A stretch of DNA of 64,000 nucleotides from Owenia fusiformis (taxonomy: Eukaryota > Annelida > Polychaeta > Sabellida > Oweniidae): NCBI GenBank assembly GCA_903813345.2, contig CAIIXF020000006.1, positions 15,320,348 to 15,384,347 on the forward strand, read 5' to 3'. The translations under genes were made by a program, and so were the position numbers. The stretch's first letter is position 1; each line of letters opens with the position of its first letter. Shown here piece after piece: positions 52,701-62,554 of this stretch. A model generated the notes under the pieces. That model did no database searches and had not been told where the DNA came from. It worked only from the letters and a program-made list of their open reading frames with translations.

Positions 52701-55700
52701 TCACTCAGGTTAGGTGTTCCCAAGTTGACAGGCCTGTAGCATGGTAGCATAACTTGTAGCATAGCATGTAGCATGGTGGCATAACAGGTAGCATAGCTAG
52801 TAGCATAACAAGTAGCATAGCATGTAGCATGGTAGCTTAACATGTAGCCTAGTGAACATGGTAGTGAACAATAGTAAACATGCTAGTGAACATTAGTGAA
52901 CACGCTAGTGTGCAATAGTGAACATGCTAGTGAACATAGTGAACATGCTAGTGAACAATGGTGAAGATAAGTGAACACGCTTGTGAACATGCTTGTGAAC
53001 ATAAGTGAACATGCTAGTGAACATAAGTGAACATGCTAGTGAACATAAGTGAACATGCTAGTGAACATATGTGAACATGCTAGTGGACATAATTTAACAT
53101 GCTAGTGAACAATAGTAAACACCTAGTTAACAATAGTGAACATGCTAATAAACAACAGTGAACGTGCTACTCAACAATAGGTGGCATGCTAATGAACAAT
53201 AGTATACATTACATAATCGTAAACAATAGTGAACAGGCTTCCCAAAATATTAAGAATTTAGGATAAAATATTTGCAAGGGACTTAACTTTTTTGCGAGGT
53301 CTTGGGTCGACAAGTATTTACAAATGGTTATTCTTTACACTATGACCCTTTGTTTGATATACTATATGTCTTTATTTCTAAATATTCAATTTCAAATTTC
53401 AAACCCGATTTGATTTGCGAGGGCTAACATTTTATGCTAGGGTCGTGGATTGACAAGTAATAATAAATATCTAATCTATGAACGATGCGCTTTCGTTTGA
53501 TATACAACACGACTATATTTATTTATCTTCAATTTTTAACCTATTCCAAACCCGACCCACGGGCCGTCATTAGACTCGATATGGAAATAAGCTCATCCGG
53601 GTACTTTTCCTACATCTTCTATTCACAATTCCAATTCATTTGAAATGCTACACAGCCATACTCTAGCTAGGCAACTTAACTTTTCAAGATTTTTAAATGT
53701 GCCCCTTCCCCGGGCGCTGTCGAGTGACATTACCATCGTCATACATATCACTCGTGTTTGAATAGGTCGGGGGATTCCGGAAGTCGTCAACACAGTCAGA
53801 ATGAGACAATAATGACCTCAAAATACAGATAGACAACCGATAAACGTGTAGACGTGAACACCTTTTCACAATGTATGGGGAGGGGGGCACGATCGAGGGT
53901 GTTCCATAGATGGCGCACTCTCAGCCATCTCGTAACGTTAGTACACCTTCGGTACAGTCAAACCTACATTTAGGCACTGGTTACCTCTCGGTATTTTCCG
54001 TAATTCTACAAGAAAAGCCCTATACTACTCTAGCCTACTTTGTACATTTCTTTCCAAACCGCCATTCTGATTTCTCGCTAGAAAATGTCAACTTAAGGAT
54101 AACAACAAGTTCTGGTTGATACAAAATGAGCTGATAACTTAGACTTTTGAAAATTGACTTATAATATTACTGTGACCCAAATGCAGAACCCTCCAAAAAT
54201 ATCCTTTATTATAACATATGTAATCAGCTCAATTTTTATTTCAAAATAACCTCATGAACGTTTATTACGAGGGAAAGAATCCATTCAAACTGACCTTGTC
54301 CAAGTATGCCATTAAGTGAAACTCCTATATGTTATATACATAAGAGTATTTGTTACTTATTACAGATCTCTACAATACTTGCAATGCCTTGAAATAGAAA
54401 TACCTTGATTCACTGAAGTCAGTGCCTATCAAAAATTACAATATACTATACCTTCACAGTTCCACAGCTGGATGACTCTAACTGCAGTTAGCTTCATTCA
54501 AGATGGTTGCCAAGATTCATTTTTCGATAAATCCTCGATTTTAGCTAAACTACATTGAATCTTGATTCCCTATGCGAATTAATAAAATACGATTGTATTC
54601 ATCCACAAATCAATGCCCAAACACCTGCAATATTAGAGAATTTTAGAGAAAACAGCTTCACTTTATAGAATGACTCTAAACATGGGCTTTCAACCAGCTG
54701 TAGAACAGTGACCTTGACATAATAGTGGGGTTATTCCAAACGAGTCCCTATTTGTCATTCGTAAGTTGACTGGGGCAAAGAACATCAAAGTTATGTCCAT
54801 TTTTAGCGATGCCAAAATGAACATACACGTAGTATTTCGTTTTCTTGGATTTGCAATCAGATTGATTGAAGCACTTTCGAAAAATATAAACTAACTTTTT
54901 ATTACACGTCACCTTAAGAAAAGAACATACTTACGCAATCAATAAAGAAACTCTTAGATTGACACATTTGAAATAGATAACAATTGTCTTAAAGATGAGT
55001 GATATTTGCGATTGATTTGCGGCAGGGTAAGGGCTATCGCAACTATTTTGCCAGTTGCGATTGGAACATCTTTCAAATTTGCGATTGTGTTGCGCATAGC
55101 ATACAGGCTTAGAGGATGATACAAATCCTGATTGTGATTCTCAAAAATTGCTTTGCGTTATGTTGCACTTGCGAATCAGCATTGCGATGAGCGGGTGATG
55201 AGGCATTATAAGTTTTCTAAAGGTACAAAATTAATTCATATATCGTAACTGTACAGTACCATACTCAATCAATATACTCATTTATTTGAATATATGCAAA
55301 ATAATGGAGTGATGACGTCTCAATCAATATGCAAATAAGCTAATTTGCATAAAAGTTAGTTCCAAAACTAGAACTTTTAATTCTCTTTAATTTAATACTA
55401 ATTTCATCAAAATCGGAGCAATATTAGTAAATTTATGCATGATAAAACATTTTCTGCTTATGAACACCATATTTTTGTGGTTACTATGGAAATGGGCATT
55501 TTAGACACATTCGGTCCAATTTTCATAATTGCTAACAAGTGGATCTCACATCTAGGCACCACAAGCTTTCCAACGGTACCAAATTCATGAATATGTTGCA
55601 ACTGTACATTACTGTAATGAAATAAATATACTCGTTTATCAAAAAATATGTAAAATAATGCATTGATGACGTCACAATCAATATGCAAATGAGCTAATTT

Positions 55701-58700
55701 GCATAAATGCTATTTTCAAAAATGGGACTTTTAATTCTCTTTAATTTGATACCAATTTTATTAAAATAAGAGCAGTATTAGTAAAGTTATGCATAAAACA
55801 ATTTTCTGCTTATTAACACCATATTTTGTGGATACCATGGAAACAGGCGTTTTAGACACATTCGGCCCACATTTCGTAATTACTAACAAGTGGATCTCGA
55901 ATTTAGGCACCACAAGCTTTCCAATGGTACCAGATTCATGAATATGTTGCAACTGCAAATTACTGTACTGAAATAAATATACTCGTTTATCAATAAATGC
56001 GCAAAATAATGCAGTGATGACGTCACAATCAATATGCAAATGAGCTAATTTGCATAAATGTTATATACAAAAATCGAACTTTTAATTCTCTTTAATTTGA
56101 TACCAATTTCATTAAAATCAGAGCAATATCAGTAAAGTTATGCATAAAAACAATTTTCTGCTTATTAACACCATATTTTTGTGGTTACCATGGAAACGGG
56201 CGTTTTAGACACATTCGGCCCACATTTCATAATTGCTAACAAGTGGATCTCAAATCTAGGCACCACAAGCTTTCCAACGGTACCAAATTCGAGAATATGT
56301 TGCAACTGTACATTAAAAAGTACTTTCCTGGCACTTTTGAGCCATCATTCCGACTACCTATAGGGGTATATACAGGATAATAGTGTAAGCAACAATTTTA
56401 CGTCCTCCAAATGCTTCAATTTTAAAACAAATGTGAATATAAAAGGCGCAAGAACCCTACACAATTTGTCTCTCTGATAGACTGCGAAAGACATCCGTCT
56501 GTTCAAATATATATAGTAGTATAGTGTATTGGGTAACTATAATCACTGAAAAGTCGTAATTGTCAATTATTACCTTGAAATCAGGAGTTTTGATTCACAT
56601 CCTTGTTGACTGTTAAACCTAACTCATTCAAATTCCACTAAATGTATAATTATGCCATTTTAGGGTTCGATTTTATAAATGCAACCCTTGCGAAAATATT
56701 ATTGAAATCCATACATTATAAAAAAATTATGGACGTTTTTAAGTGCCACCCTGTGTATTCATCTATCTATACTTACTGAAGGGAATTGCATGCCTGAATG
56801 TACCAAGCACAAGCATACATATGAGACAAGATAGTGATGTAGAAGGCGAATTTGAAAATACGAATGTTTCCAATAGACACGTTGATAGATTTTTCCATTT
56901 TACTTGTCAAGTGCACAACCTATAAAGAGTACTAAAAGTTAAATACTGATATATTTCTAATGTTTTATTAACAGACTCGAAAATCGAGGAAAGAAATTAA
57001 AAATATCAATATGATTTGATAAGGTAGGCCAATGCCTGCTAATATAAGACATTCAGTAACAAGTGTTACCCCTAAACCTGTAAACGACCCTTTTGGATAT
57101 CGAATATGTCACAATTTAGCATTTCATATTTGCATGTTATGCAATACAACAGGAAGAGTGAAAAAAGGCATTAACATGCAAAATGACACCACCACCGAAC
57201 ACCAACCGCCGAACAACGTCAACAGAATGCAACTTGTCATCTAAAAAGAGTCCATAAGACCGTCGCATTTGTTTTTGTTTTTTTATTGAAATATAGTTTG
57301 TATTTCTGCTCAGTCCACGCTACATTACCTTGTATATTTTCAGAAGTCGGTTGAGCCTTAAGAATGCGAACAACACCCATTTCCAATTTTCATCGGTAGC
57401 TGTGAGGCAAAAGATTTCAAGAGGAAAAGCTGCAGCTACGTCAAACCAAAACCTGTAGGAGCTGATGTATCTCTTCACGATTAATTTGAAATCTGTTTCA
57501 ATGCCTGAAGTATTGTAAATGATTCATTTTATAGGGATGATCCTTCTCTAACCGAAAATGGAAAGTACGAATGAGTGTGAGGCATTACCCTGAACGTCTT
57601 TATCAATGGAATTGTCCTTACGTGTTGAATATGAGTAAAAGGGAGGGAATAGAACTGAAAATAATGTTTCGTGCATTTTAATAATGAAGGGCAAACATAG
57701 CAAAATGAATTGAATTTTATTCATCATTCACCTATAGCAATATAGTACCTAGAGTAGAGTAAATATAATATCAAACCCATTTACCAGTGTCCACCACAAT
57801 TCCAGTTTTGAAGTGTATCACAATGTCCATGACCAAGATGATATCAAACAAATAGGAAACCACCAGGAATATGATACCAAGCGTGCTGTCAACGTAACCT
57901 AGAATTAATTATATTAATTATTTGTTATTACATGTATTATCAGCGTGTGTTTAGTACAAAGGTAAAACGATGAACCCATTTCGCTCTAATCTGATTTTAT
58001 ATTATATCAATGTGAGATAAACAATAAAGCTAAAGTACTATTTAGCGTGTTCCTCATAAATATAAGAAAAATTGTATATTCTCAAAAGCAAGAAAATATG
58101 GTATTGATGAAATAAATGCTGATGTTTTAAATGAACTAAAAGAATCATGTCACTTATACTCTACAATCTTTACGAAAAACACCCAAATTATGATGATTAT
58201 AGCACTACAATGGATGAGACCTTTGCCATTAACTCGAAATACAAAGGTATGGATTTTTGTGATATCATTATAATCCACTCATTTATATCAATATCTGCAC
58301 TCATTCGCTACGCTCATGATCACTTGTCCATATACTGATATCAACTCGTGGATAAAAACGATATCAAACCATGGAATACTTATTCCATGGTTGCAAGGAT
58401 ATAGATCACGTAAAGATGTATTTGATATGTGGATAAAGATATCATATTTTAGGAAAAAACTCCCCAAACCATCGAATATCTTTTCTTAAAAAAGTGTTAT
58501 TCGATGGTTTCAAAAGTTATATTCGATGATGGTTTCGATTTTTTCTGCGCACTCACACTTCACAGTGAAGATATCAATATCCAGTCTTGGATATAAATTA
58601 TATTTTTCCAAAACCATAGGCTATTCCGATATTTCTCATTAACACTTACCGTGTCTCGGAGAGTATGCAGTAAATGCTGCCATATAAGTGTAAAGAAAGG

Positions 58701-61700
58701 CAATCAATATTGCAACAACTGAGACTGTTTTCTCCCAATTCCTGTAGAACTTTCCCACTGGGTCAATGTACGTGTTACGTATGTACTCCATGTAACCCTC
58801 TTCATTAGTATCTTTCTGAAATTAGTGAAATGTTTACAATTCAATAACAGCCATATGGTAACCAACACAATTGATGTACCCAATGGACGTGCTTTTATAT
58901 TCGTAGATGATAAAATGTCAAAACATGCACTGAACTTCATTTTTCTTTTTCTCTTAATCTGATGCTATTCTGCAATAATATCATCTTAGTTGATTTTACC
59001 TGATCTGTAAAATCCCCTTGTTCTTCAGAAATGGGCATCAGTTCCAGTTCATCATTAACAGATAATGAGGTCCTGCGATGTGTGTGAATTGCACTTTTGT
59101 GTTGGGAGTTGGCGACAGGGCGATCAGCGGTCATCTCTGCGAAGGCCTTATGCGATTCCCTATGGTCAGAAGTGAGATCACTTTTTGGTGCTTGCACAGC
59201 CTAGAAATTATGATTATGTCTAATAAAGTATATTTATTGAAGTTCAACATTCTTTATCGTATTTGTCCCAAATCATTATACTTTACAGTGACCAACACAT
59301 ATTGAATACAGCCAGACACCATACTACAAATATTAATATGTAGATCTATATATTACACGTACAAGCTAGTTTGCAGATTGAACAGGATCAAGGCTTACTT
59401 TGAAATGGACATCATCGGCAGCTTTTGGGATGTCAAAATCGTGAATGTCATCTGCACCACTGCATCTAGTTTCTGCTGCCACCTGAAGCTTGGGTAATAC
59501 TGCAAATAAAATTTAGCTAGTGGTACAAAAAATCAGCTTCGTGTGACTATATATCGTTTTTATACATTTTATGTTTTGTTGTAGTGGTTAATAATCCGTT
59601 TCATCATATAGGTTTGAGACCAACTCGATATTTTTTCCAAAAATAATTTACAACTGGAAAATATTTACATTGGTTCACTCCATTGACGTTTTGGCTCTTT
59701 GGTTTCAGTCAATGTTCATTCAAAGTTGATTGGAGGTATTTTTACATCTGGCTGCCTGTTGTCTTATTCTATTACTTGTTTTGAAGTAAAATGAAGAAAG
59801 AATTTGTAAAAATATGTATGCTATGGATTTCTCCTTAAAAATATATGATTTTGGAATTTAGGTATAGACTTATGCTGGTGGTTGCGGTCGTGTTGGGGTA
59901 AAAGGAAGTTCATACACGTACTCACAAATCATGCTAACGGTTGATTTGATATGCAAGAGGTTTAAGAACTACTCTTGTTAACGTTTTTTCAATTACTTCT
60001 GTTATATAACATCAGGTCTTGTTTTCATGATTCGATCAACGTGTGTAATGTCTCTTTTAGGCTTTTTAATTTTATTTATTCGGTTTCTTTTATGTATGCT
60101 TTTAAGTTTAGGTTCCATCAGCCATCACAGTATGTCTCCTGTTAGTCATTCTTTCAATCTGATAACTACTTACTTTCGGGATAGTGCGACAATACCAAGT
60201 TCAGATCAGACTTATCCAATACCATGATGTCACAATGTGTTGCAGCTCGAATGGTTGCGGTTCGGGGCAAACTGTATATCAAACTAACTTCCCCAAACAG
60301 TTTACCAGATTTGAGAACAGCGATGGGAGTGTCATCGTCATCTTCAGACAGTACCTGATAACGTTTGAAATTCAATTTGAATAATATGCGTGTGCCTATG
60401 CATACTGTGTAAGTGTCAAAATTAAGAGTCGTTGTATTTGTAATGATCATTAAAATGTATATTGCGAAGTATAAATCTCATAAACCATTTTAAAAAGATA
60501 GCTCACCTCAACTTCCCCTCTATGAATAAAAAACATCTGATGTGCAACATCTCCTCGACTCACGATGATTTGGTTTGGTAGGAACATCTCCGGCTTGATA
60601 CTCATTGCCAGCATTCTCAAGAAGCCTGGGTTCAAATCTTTGAATATGGGAGCCTGGAAAGAAAAATATATCATGGTAAACACAATTCGTCGTTTCATAA
60701 GTAATCATATGGATCGATTCCATTGGTATACTATGGTTGTCAATGGAACGAAAATAAGGTTTAATATTATCATTATCCCTTTATTTGACTTTTTAAGTGA
60801 AAACATAAATATATCATTTGAATAATCAATTTCTACGATTTTATATCAAACGAACACGAATGATGGAACAATCCAAAGAAACATTCATACTTGCATACCT
60901 TTTGAATAATAATACCATTTATAGTGTATGAAAGTTCTGCCAAGAACGTCATTGGCAGGTCACTGAACAAGTTTTCAGTTGATACACCTTTCTTTCGTAG
61001 CCACAAATATTCGTAGTAGCCAACAACTTCTTTTTGTAGGTCCTGACTGACACCCCAATCTTGCTGAAATCAAATCAAATGAGATATTACAGAAATCATC
61101 ATGACTAATTAAATATTCACACATAGCTAGGCATGATATATCGAATTCTAGTATTTGAATAAGCTGCATCTTAAGATTCCAACATACTACATGATGGATA
61201 TTTTCAGATTCAGTGAAATTTCATCAATATCATAGTTTTAAGTTGGCAGTTGAGTGAGAACCTATAAAAAACTTTAAAAATTCAAACCTTACCATATGAT
61301 CTTTAATGGCGCCTAGCCTGTGTAGATATCTTGCTCTGTTTGTGTCAAAATTTGTCAACATTGACGTCATACCACCCAGCAACATCCCAAAGAAGACTGA
61401 TATTCCCGCTAACATTCCTATAACTGAATACCACTTTTCGTTTAAATTAACTGGGTAGATGTCACCATATCTGAAAAATAAGAGCAGTACCTTTCAGATA
61501 ACGTTGGCAGCTCCACCCGTCTTATGTACTAATGGTATGACTGATAATAAAACTGGCATAAATCTTTTACATCAAAGCTTACCCAGTAGAAGTGGCAGTT
61601 GCCATAGCCCAATATAAAGACACTACATAAGTTGTCATTGCGTCAGCTTGTTCTAGGTTTAGTCCGAATGAAGGATGCTTTGCCCAACTGCCATCGGTGC

Positions 61701-62554
61701 ATGTTCTTGTCATCCCCGCATGCATCCCTTCGCATGCAATAGCGAACCAACCACAGGTCAAGGCATGGGTTGTAAAGAGACATAAAACTAGGTATTTGAG
61801 GGCTCGAATGATGATAGTATTCGAACCAAGTTCAGCTTCCCTGTTATCTGAAAAGTATTCACATTGGTTAATTCTACTTTAGCTGTTAGTATTATTCAGC
61901 TCTATGATTTTTTGTTTGACTGTTTGACTATTTTAGACTGAGGTAGAATGTTAATTGCTCTACGTTAAGCAGTCGTGTGTATTGCTTCGCCTAAAAGCAA
62001 TACACAAGAAAGAGGTGATACAAACCCTATAAATAATTAAAGCACTCCTACTTACCAAAAAAAGATGGGATCTTATAGAAGCGAATATATCTGTTTGTTC
62101 TCAACTGGGTTAATGTTTTCCAAATAGGTTGTCCAACCACAACAAATGCAAACAAATCAAGTGGCAAGATTGATATGGCATCTAAAACAAACGTTGTCCT
62201 CAAATATCGTATTCCAATTTGCCTCTTTTCATCAACAAGAATTCCCTTGTCGAGATAGCCAGTGAAAAATGTAAGAATGATGTTGATTATGAAGACAGCA
62301 TCACAAAAGTAGACGAGTATCCAAAGGGTGAGAACTTGTGATGTAAAAGCCGCCATAAACATGTCTATGATGACTGAGAGAACGATGGTCCATACAACAA
62401 AGGCTTGCCATGTTCGCATAACAGGATGCAATGGTGAAATGACTCCGTTTTTCAAACATTTTGGTGCGGATGTTGAAACGTCGACTTGATTGTTCAAGCT
62501 TTCAACTACGACTGGAACTTCTGTCGACATAGCCGATATGTCGGTAAACTTCAT
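33013..62554 (-). CDS. CNGK: CNGK, four-repeat K+-selective cyclic-nucleotide-gated channel (complete)
   Basis: Plasma-membrane K+ channel opened by cyclic nucleotide. In sea urchin sperm the family member is the cGMP-gated channel of chemotaxis. Thirty-eight exons join in frame from ATG (62554) to TAA (33013), giving 2,241 codons, close to the length I recall for sea urchin tetraKCNG. The chain holds four repeats, each with S1-S6, a GYG selectivity filter, a C-linker and a cyclic-nucleotide-binding domain (CNBD): about residues 1-579, 580-1074, 1075-1598 and 1626-2241. Filters are TGYGD (255), TGYGD (812), VGYGE (1351) and TGYGD (1975). One chain therefore makes a pseudotetramer. No stop or frameshift was found. 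A classical HCN or CNG subunit has only one repeat, and CNG pores lack GYG. Exon lists are in the four repeat entries. Introns total over 22 kb and are full of repeats. Confidence 0.95.
35180..35995. repeat. 20-bp minisatellite in a CNGK intron
   Basis: The 20-bp unit GTGAGAAAGATGTAATGCAA alternates with the variant GTGAGAAAGATATTGAGTAA, forming a 40-bp higher-order pattern for much of the array. The minus strand gives spurious open frames up to 309 codons rich in Leu/His/Ser. It sits between exon 36168-36038 (S5) and the pore exon 35017-34898 of repeat 4. Confidence 0.95.
37997..44859 (-). CDS. CNGK: CNGK repeat 3 (S1-S6, C-linker, CNBD3)
   Basis: Exons 19-29: 44859-44727, 44537-44370, 43994-43834, 43556-43439, 42615-42437, 42295-42048, 41816-41655, 39524-39408, 38710-38577, 38463-38313 and 38078-37997. 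A basic lead (VRKEEREHKKQASKV) precedes S1. The S4 region is LCRLNRLIQVYRI. The pore reads ATSVSVGYGEINAH, the only filter with Val before GYG and Glu after it. CNBD3 holds GEVALLFSCPRTASIRA with cassette Arg 1543 and Thr-Ala-Ser, the most canonical of the four. Its end is a basic helix (EERREQAKKRSAAK). The last exon is a proline-rich spacer (PPPPQPKPEPPPS) that leads into the linker. Confidence 0.93.
38866..39375. repeat. Triplicated 170-bp unit
   Basis: Three near-identical copies lie head to tail, with AATTTTGACTATGGCATTAA starting at 38871, 39041 and 39211, exactly 170 bp apart. Only a few substitutions separate them, so the amplification is recent. They are intronic, ending about 33 bp from the coding exon 39524-39408. 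Confidence 0.95.
39581..41305. mobile_element. Long-TIR (foldback) hAT-like element, 1,725 bp
   Basis: The termini are TAGGGTGGCTCAAAATAATT and its inverse, flanked by a perfect 8-bp direct repeat GTATCAAT at 39573-39580 and 41306-41313. The inverted arms are about 550-600 bp each (39581-40132 and about 40700-41305), far longer than usual. The right arm contains an extra tandem copy of a 45-bp piece (AAATGTCAAGAATGAATACA at 40799 and 40844). The core (40133-40700) is relatively GC-rich with open frames up to 157 codons but no domain I recognise. It is in the CNGK intron between the repeat-3 C-linker and CNBD3. Confidence 0.9.
45089..58815 (-). CDS. CNGK: CNGK repeat 2 (S1-S6, C-linker, CNBD2)
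   Basis: Exons 9-18: 58815-58650, 57898-57785, 57492-57329, 56919-56777, 46985-46743, 46520-46404, 46219-46120, 45862-45716, 45545-45361 and 45195-45089. The S4 region is FAFLRLNRLLKIYK. S5 ends at CAWYIQACNSL and the pore reads MSSTGYGDISAS. A 9.8-kb intron separates S5 from the pore. The C-linker is split over two exons (46520-46404 and 46219-46120), unlike repeats 1, 3 and 4. CNBD2 holds GEIGMIFGDPRMATVRA: the cassette Arg (1007) is kept but Met replaces the usual Thr/Ser beside it. A charged helical segment (FTKAEKNKERLLNVQKRLN) follows. Confidence 0.93.
47340..47790. repeat. ~60-bp degenerate minisatellite
   Basis: Repeating pieces are CAGCTCCACCA, ACAAAGCA/TTGAA and GATTACAACTAAATGTAACC at roughly 60-bp spacing, seven or so copies with many substitutions. 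Confidence 0.75.
48090..50080 (+). repeat. Left arm of large inverted-repeat complex with ~352-bp tandem units
   Basis: Three tandem units of about 352 bp begin near 48101, 48454 and 48805. Each has GTTGCAACATATTC, AAGCTTGTGGTGCCTAGA, GTTTCCATGGTAACCACAAA and GCTCATTTGCATATTGATTG followed by TGACGTCA. A further decayed copy lies near 50150-50280. The arm continues into a palindromic segment (49280-49978) and matches 54380-56320 in reverse complement. Confidence 0.85.
49280..49978. repeat. ~700-bp palindrome
   Basis: AAAGGGACTCATTTGGAAAA at the left is matched by TTTTCCAAATGAGTCCCTTT at the right. The inverted match continues inward through GTCCACTACTATGTCAAGG, AGCTTCATTCAAGATGGTTG and TCACTTAGAATGACTCTAAC to a centre near 49645 (AACTGAAGTTGATGAT / ATCATCAACTTCAGTT). 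A short direct duplication of the GGCTTCACTTAGAATGACTC segment lies left of centre. Confidence 0.85.
51080..52228. repeat. TAGCAT-type minisatellite, continues at 52737-52855
   Basis: Short units of about 10-13 bp built on TAGCATAGCATG and GTAGCATAACATG run for over 1.1 kb and resume on the far side of the inserted element. The minus strand reads as Met/Leu/Cys/Tyr-rich spurious frames of up to 147 codons. Confidence 0.95.
52229..52736. mobile_element. 508-bp MITE nested in a minisatellite, with 27-base poly(C)
   Basis: The ends are inverted: CAGGCCTGTCAACT on the left and AGTTGACAGGCCTG on the right. TAGCAT flanks both sides, which fits a target duplication but is ambiguous because the host array is made of that motif. 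A run of 27 C residues occupies 52505-52531. CACGCA-type motifs recur in the left half and GGTGTTCA/AAGGTGT motifs in the right half. No coding frame was recognised. Confidence 0.75.
52850..53235. repeat. GTGAACATGCTA minisatellite
   Basis: Units of about 22-24 bp such as AGTGAACATGCTAGTGAACA with ATAA or ATAGT spacers repeat for nearly 400 bp and decay toward 53235. It directly follows the TAGCAT array and may have arisen from its edge. Confidence 0.9.
54380..56320 (-). repeat. Right arm of large inverted-repeat complex
   Basis: Reverse-complement copies of the ~352-bp unit end near 55597, 55950 and 56300 (GAATATGTTGCAACTGTACA), with CACAATCAATATGCAAA and TTTGTGGTTACCATGG in each. The inner part (54394-54830) matches the left arm at 49200-50080 in reverse, including CAGCTGGATGACTCTAACTG and AATGCCTTGAAATAGAAAT. 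Confidence 0.85.
58999..62554 (-). CDS. CNGK: CNGK repeat 1 (N terminus, S1-S6, C-linker, CNBD1)
   Basis: Exons 1-8: 62554-62056, 61847-61583, 61470-61293, 61063-60899, 60653-60507, 60354-60174, 59499-59399 and 59200-59000. The N terminus is short (MKFTDISAMSTEV), followed by S1 after HPVMRTWQAF and an S4 with spaced charges (LRTNRYIRFYKI). The pore reads MATATSTG-YGDIYP; an intron splits the first filter glycine codon. The C-linker has DLQKEVVGYYEYLWLRKKGV. CNBD1 runs from PIFKDLNPGF through GEVSLIYSLPRTATIRA, with the phosphate-cassette Arg at residue 449 followed by Thr-Ala. Exons 7-8 encode a polar linker to repeat 2 without recognisable domains. Confidence 0.93.

Larger units (their letters stand above)
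46986..56776 (-). other. 9.8-kb repeat-filled CNGK intron
   Basis: This intron separates S5 (exon 56919-56777) from the pore exon (46985-46743) of repeat 2. It contains, from low to high coordinates: a ~60-bp minisatellite, an inverted-repeat complex, a TAGCAT-type minisatellite with a nested element, and a GTGAACATGCTA-type minisatellite. No extra coding exon is needed, since the phase-2 junction across it restores frame. Confidence 0.85.

Noticed and set aside
51094-52843. Met/Leu/Cys/Tyr-rich frames up to 147 codons
   Set aside because: Translations of the TAGCAT minisatellite.
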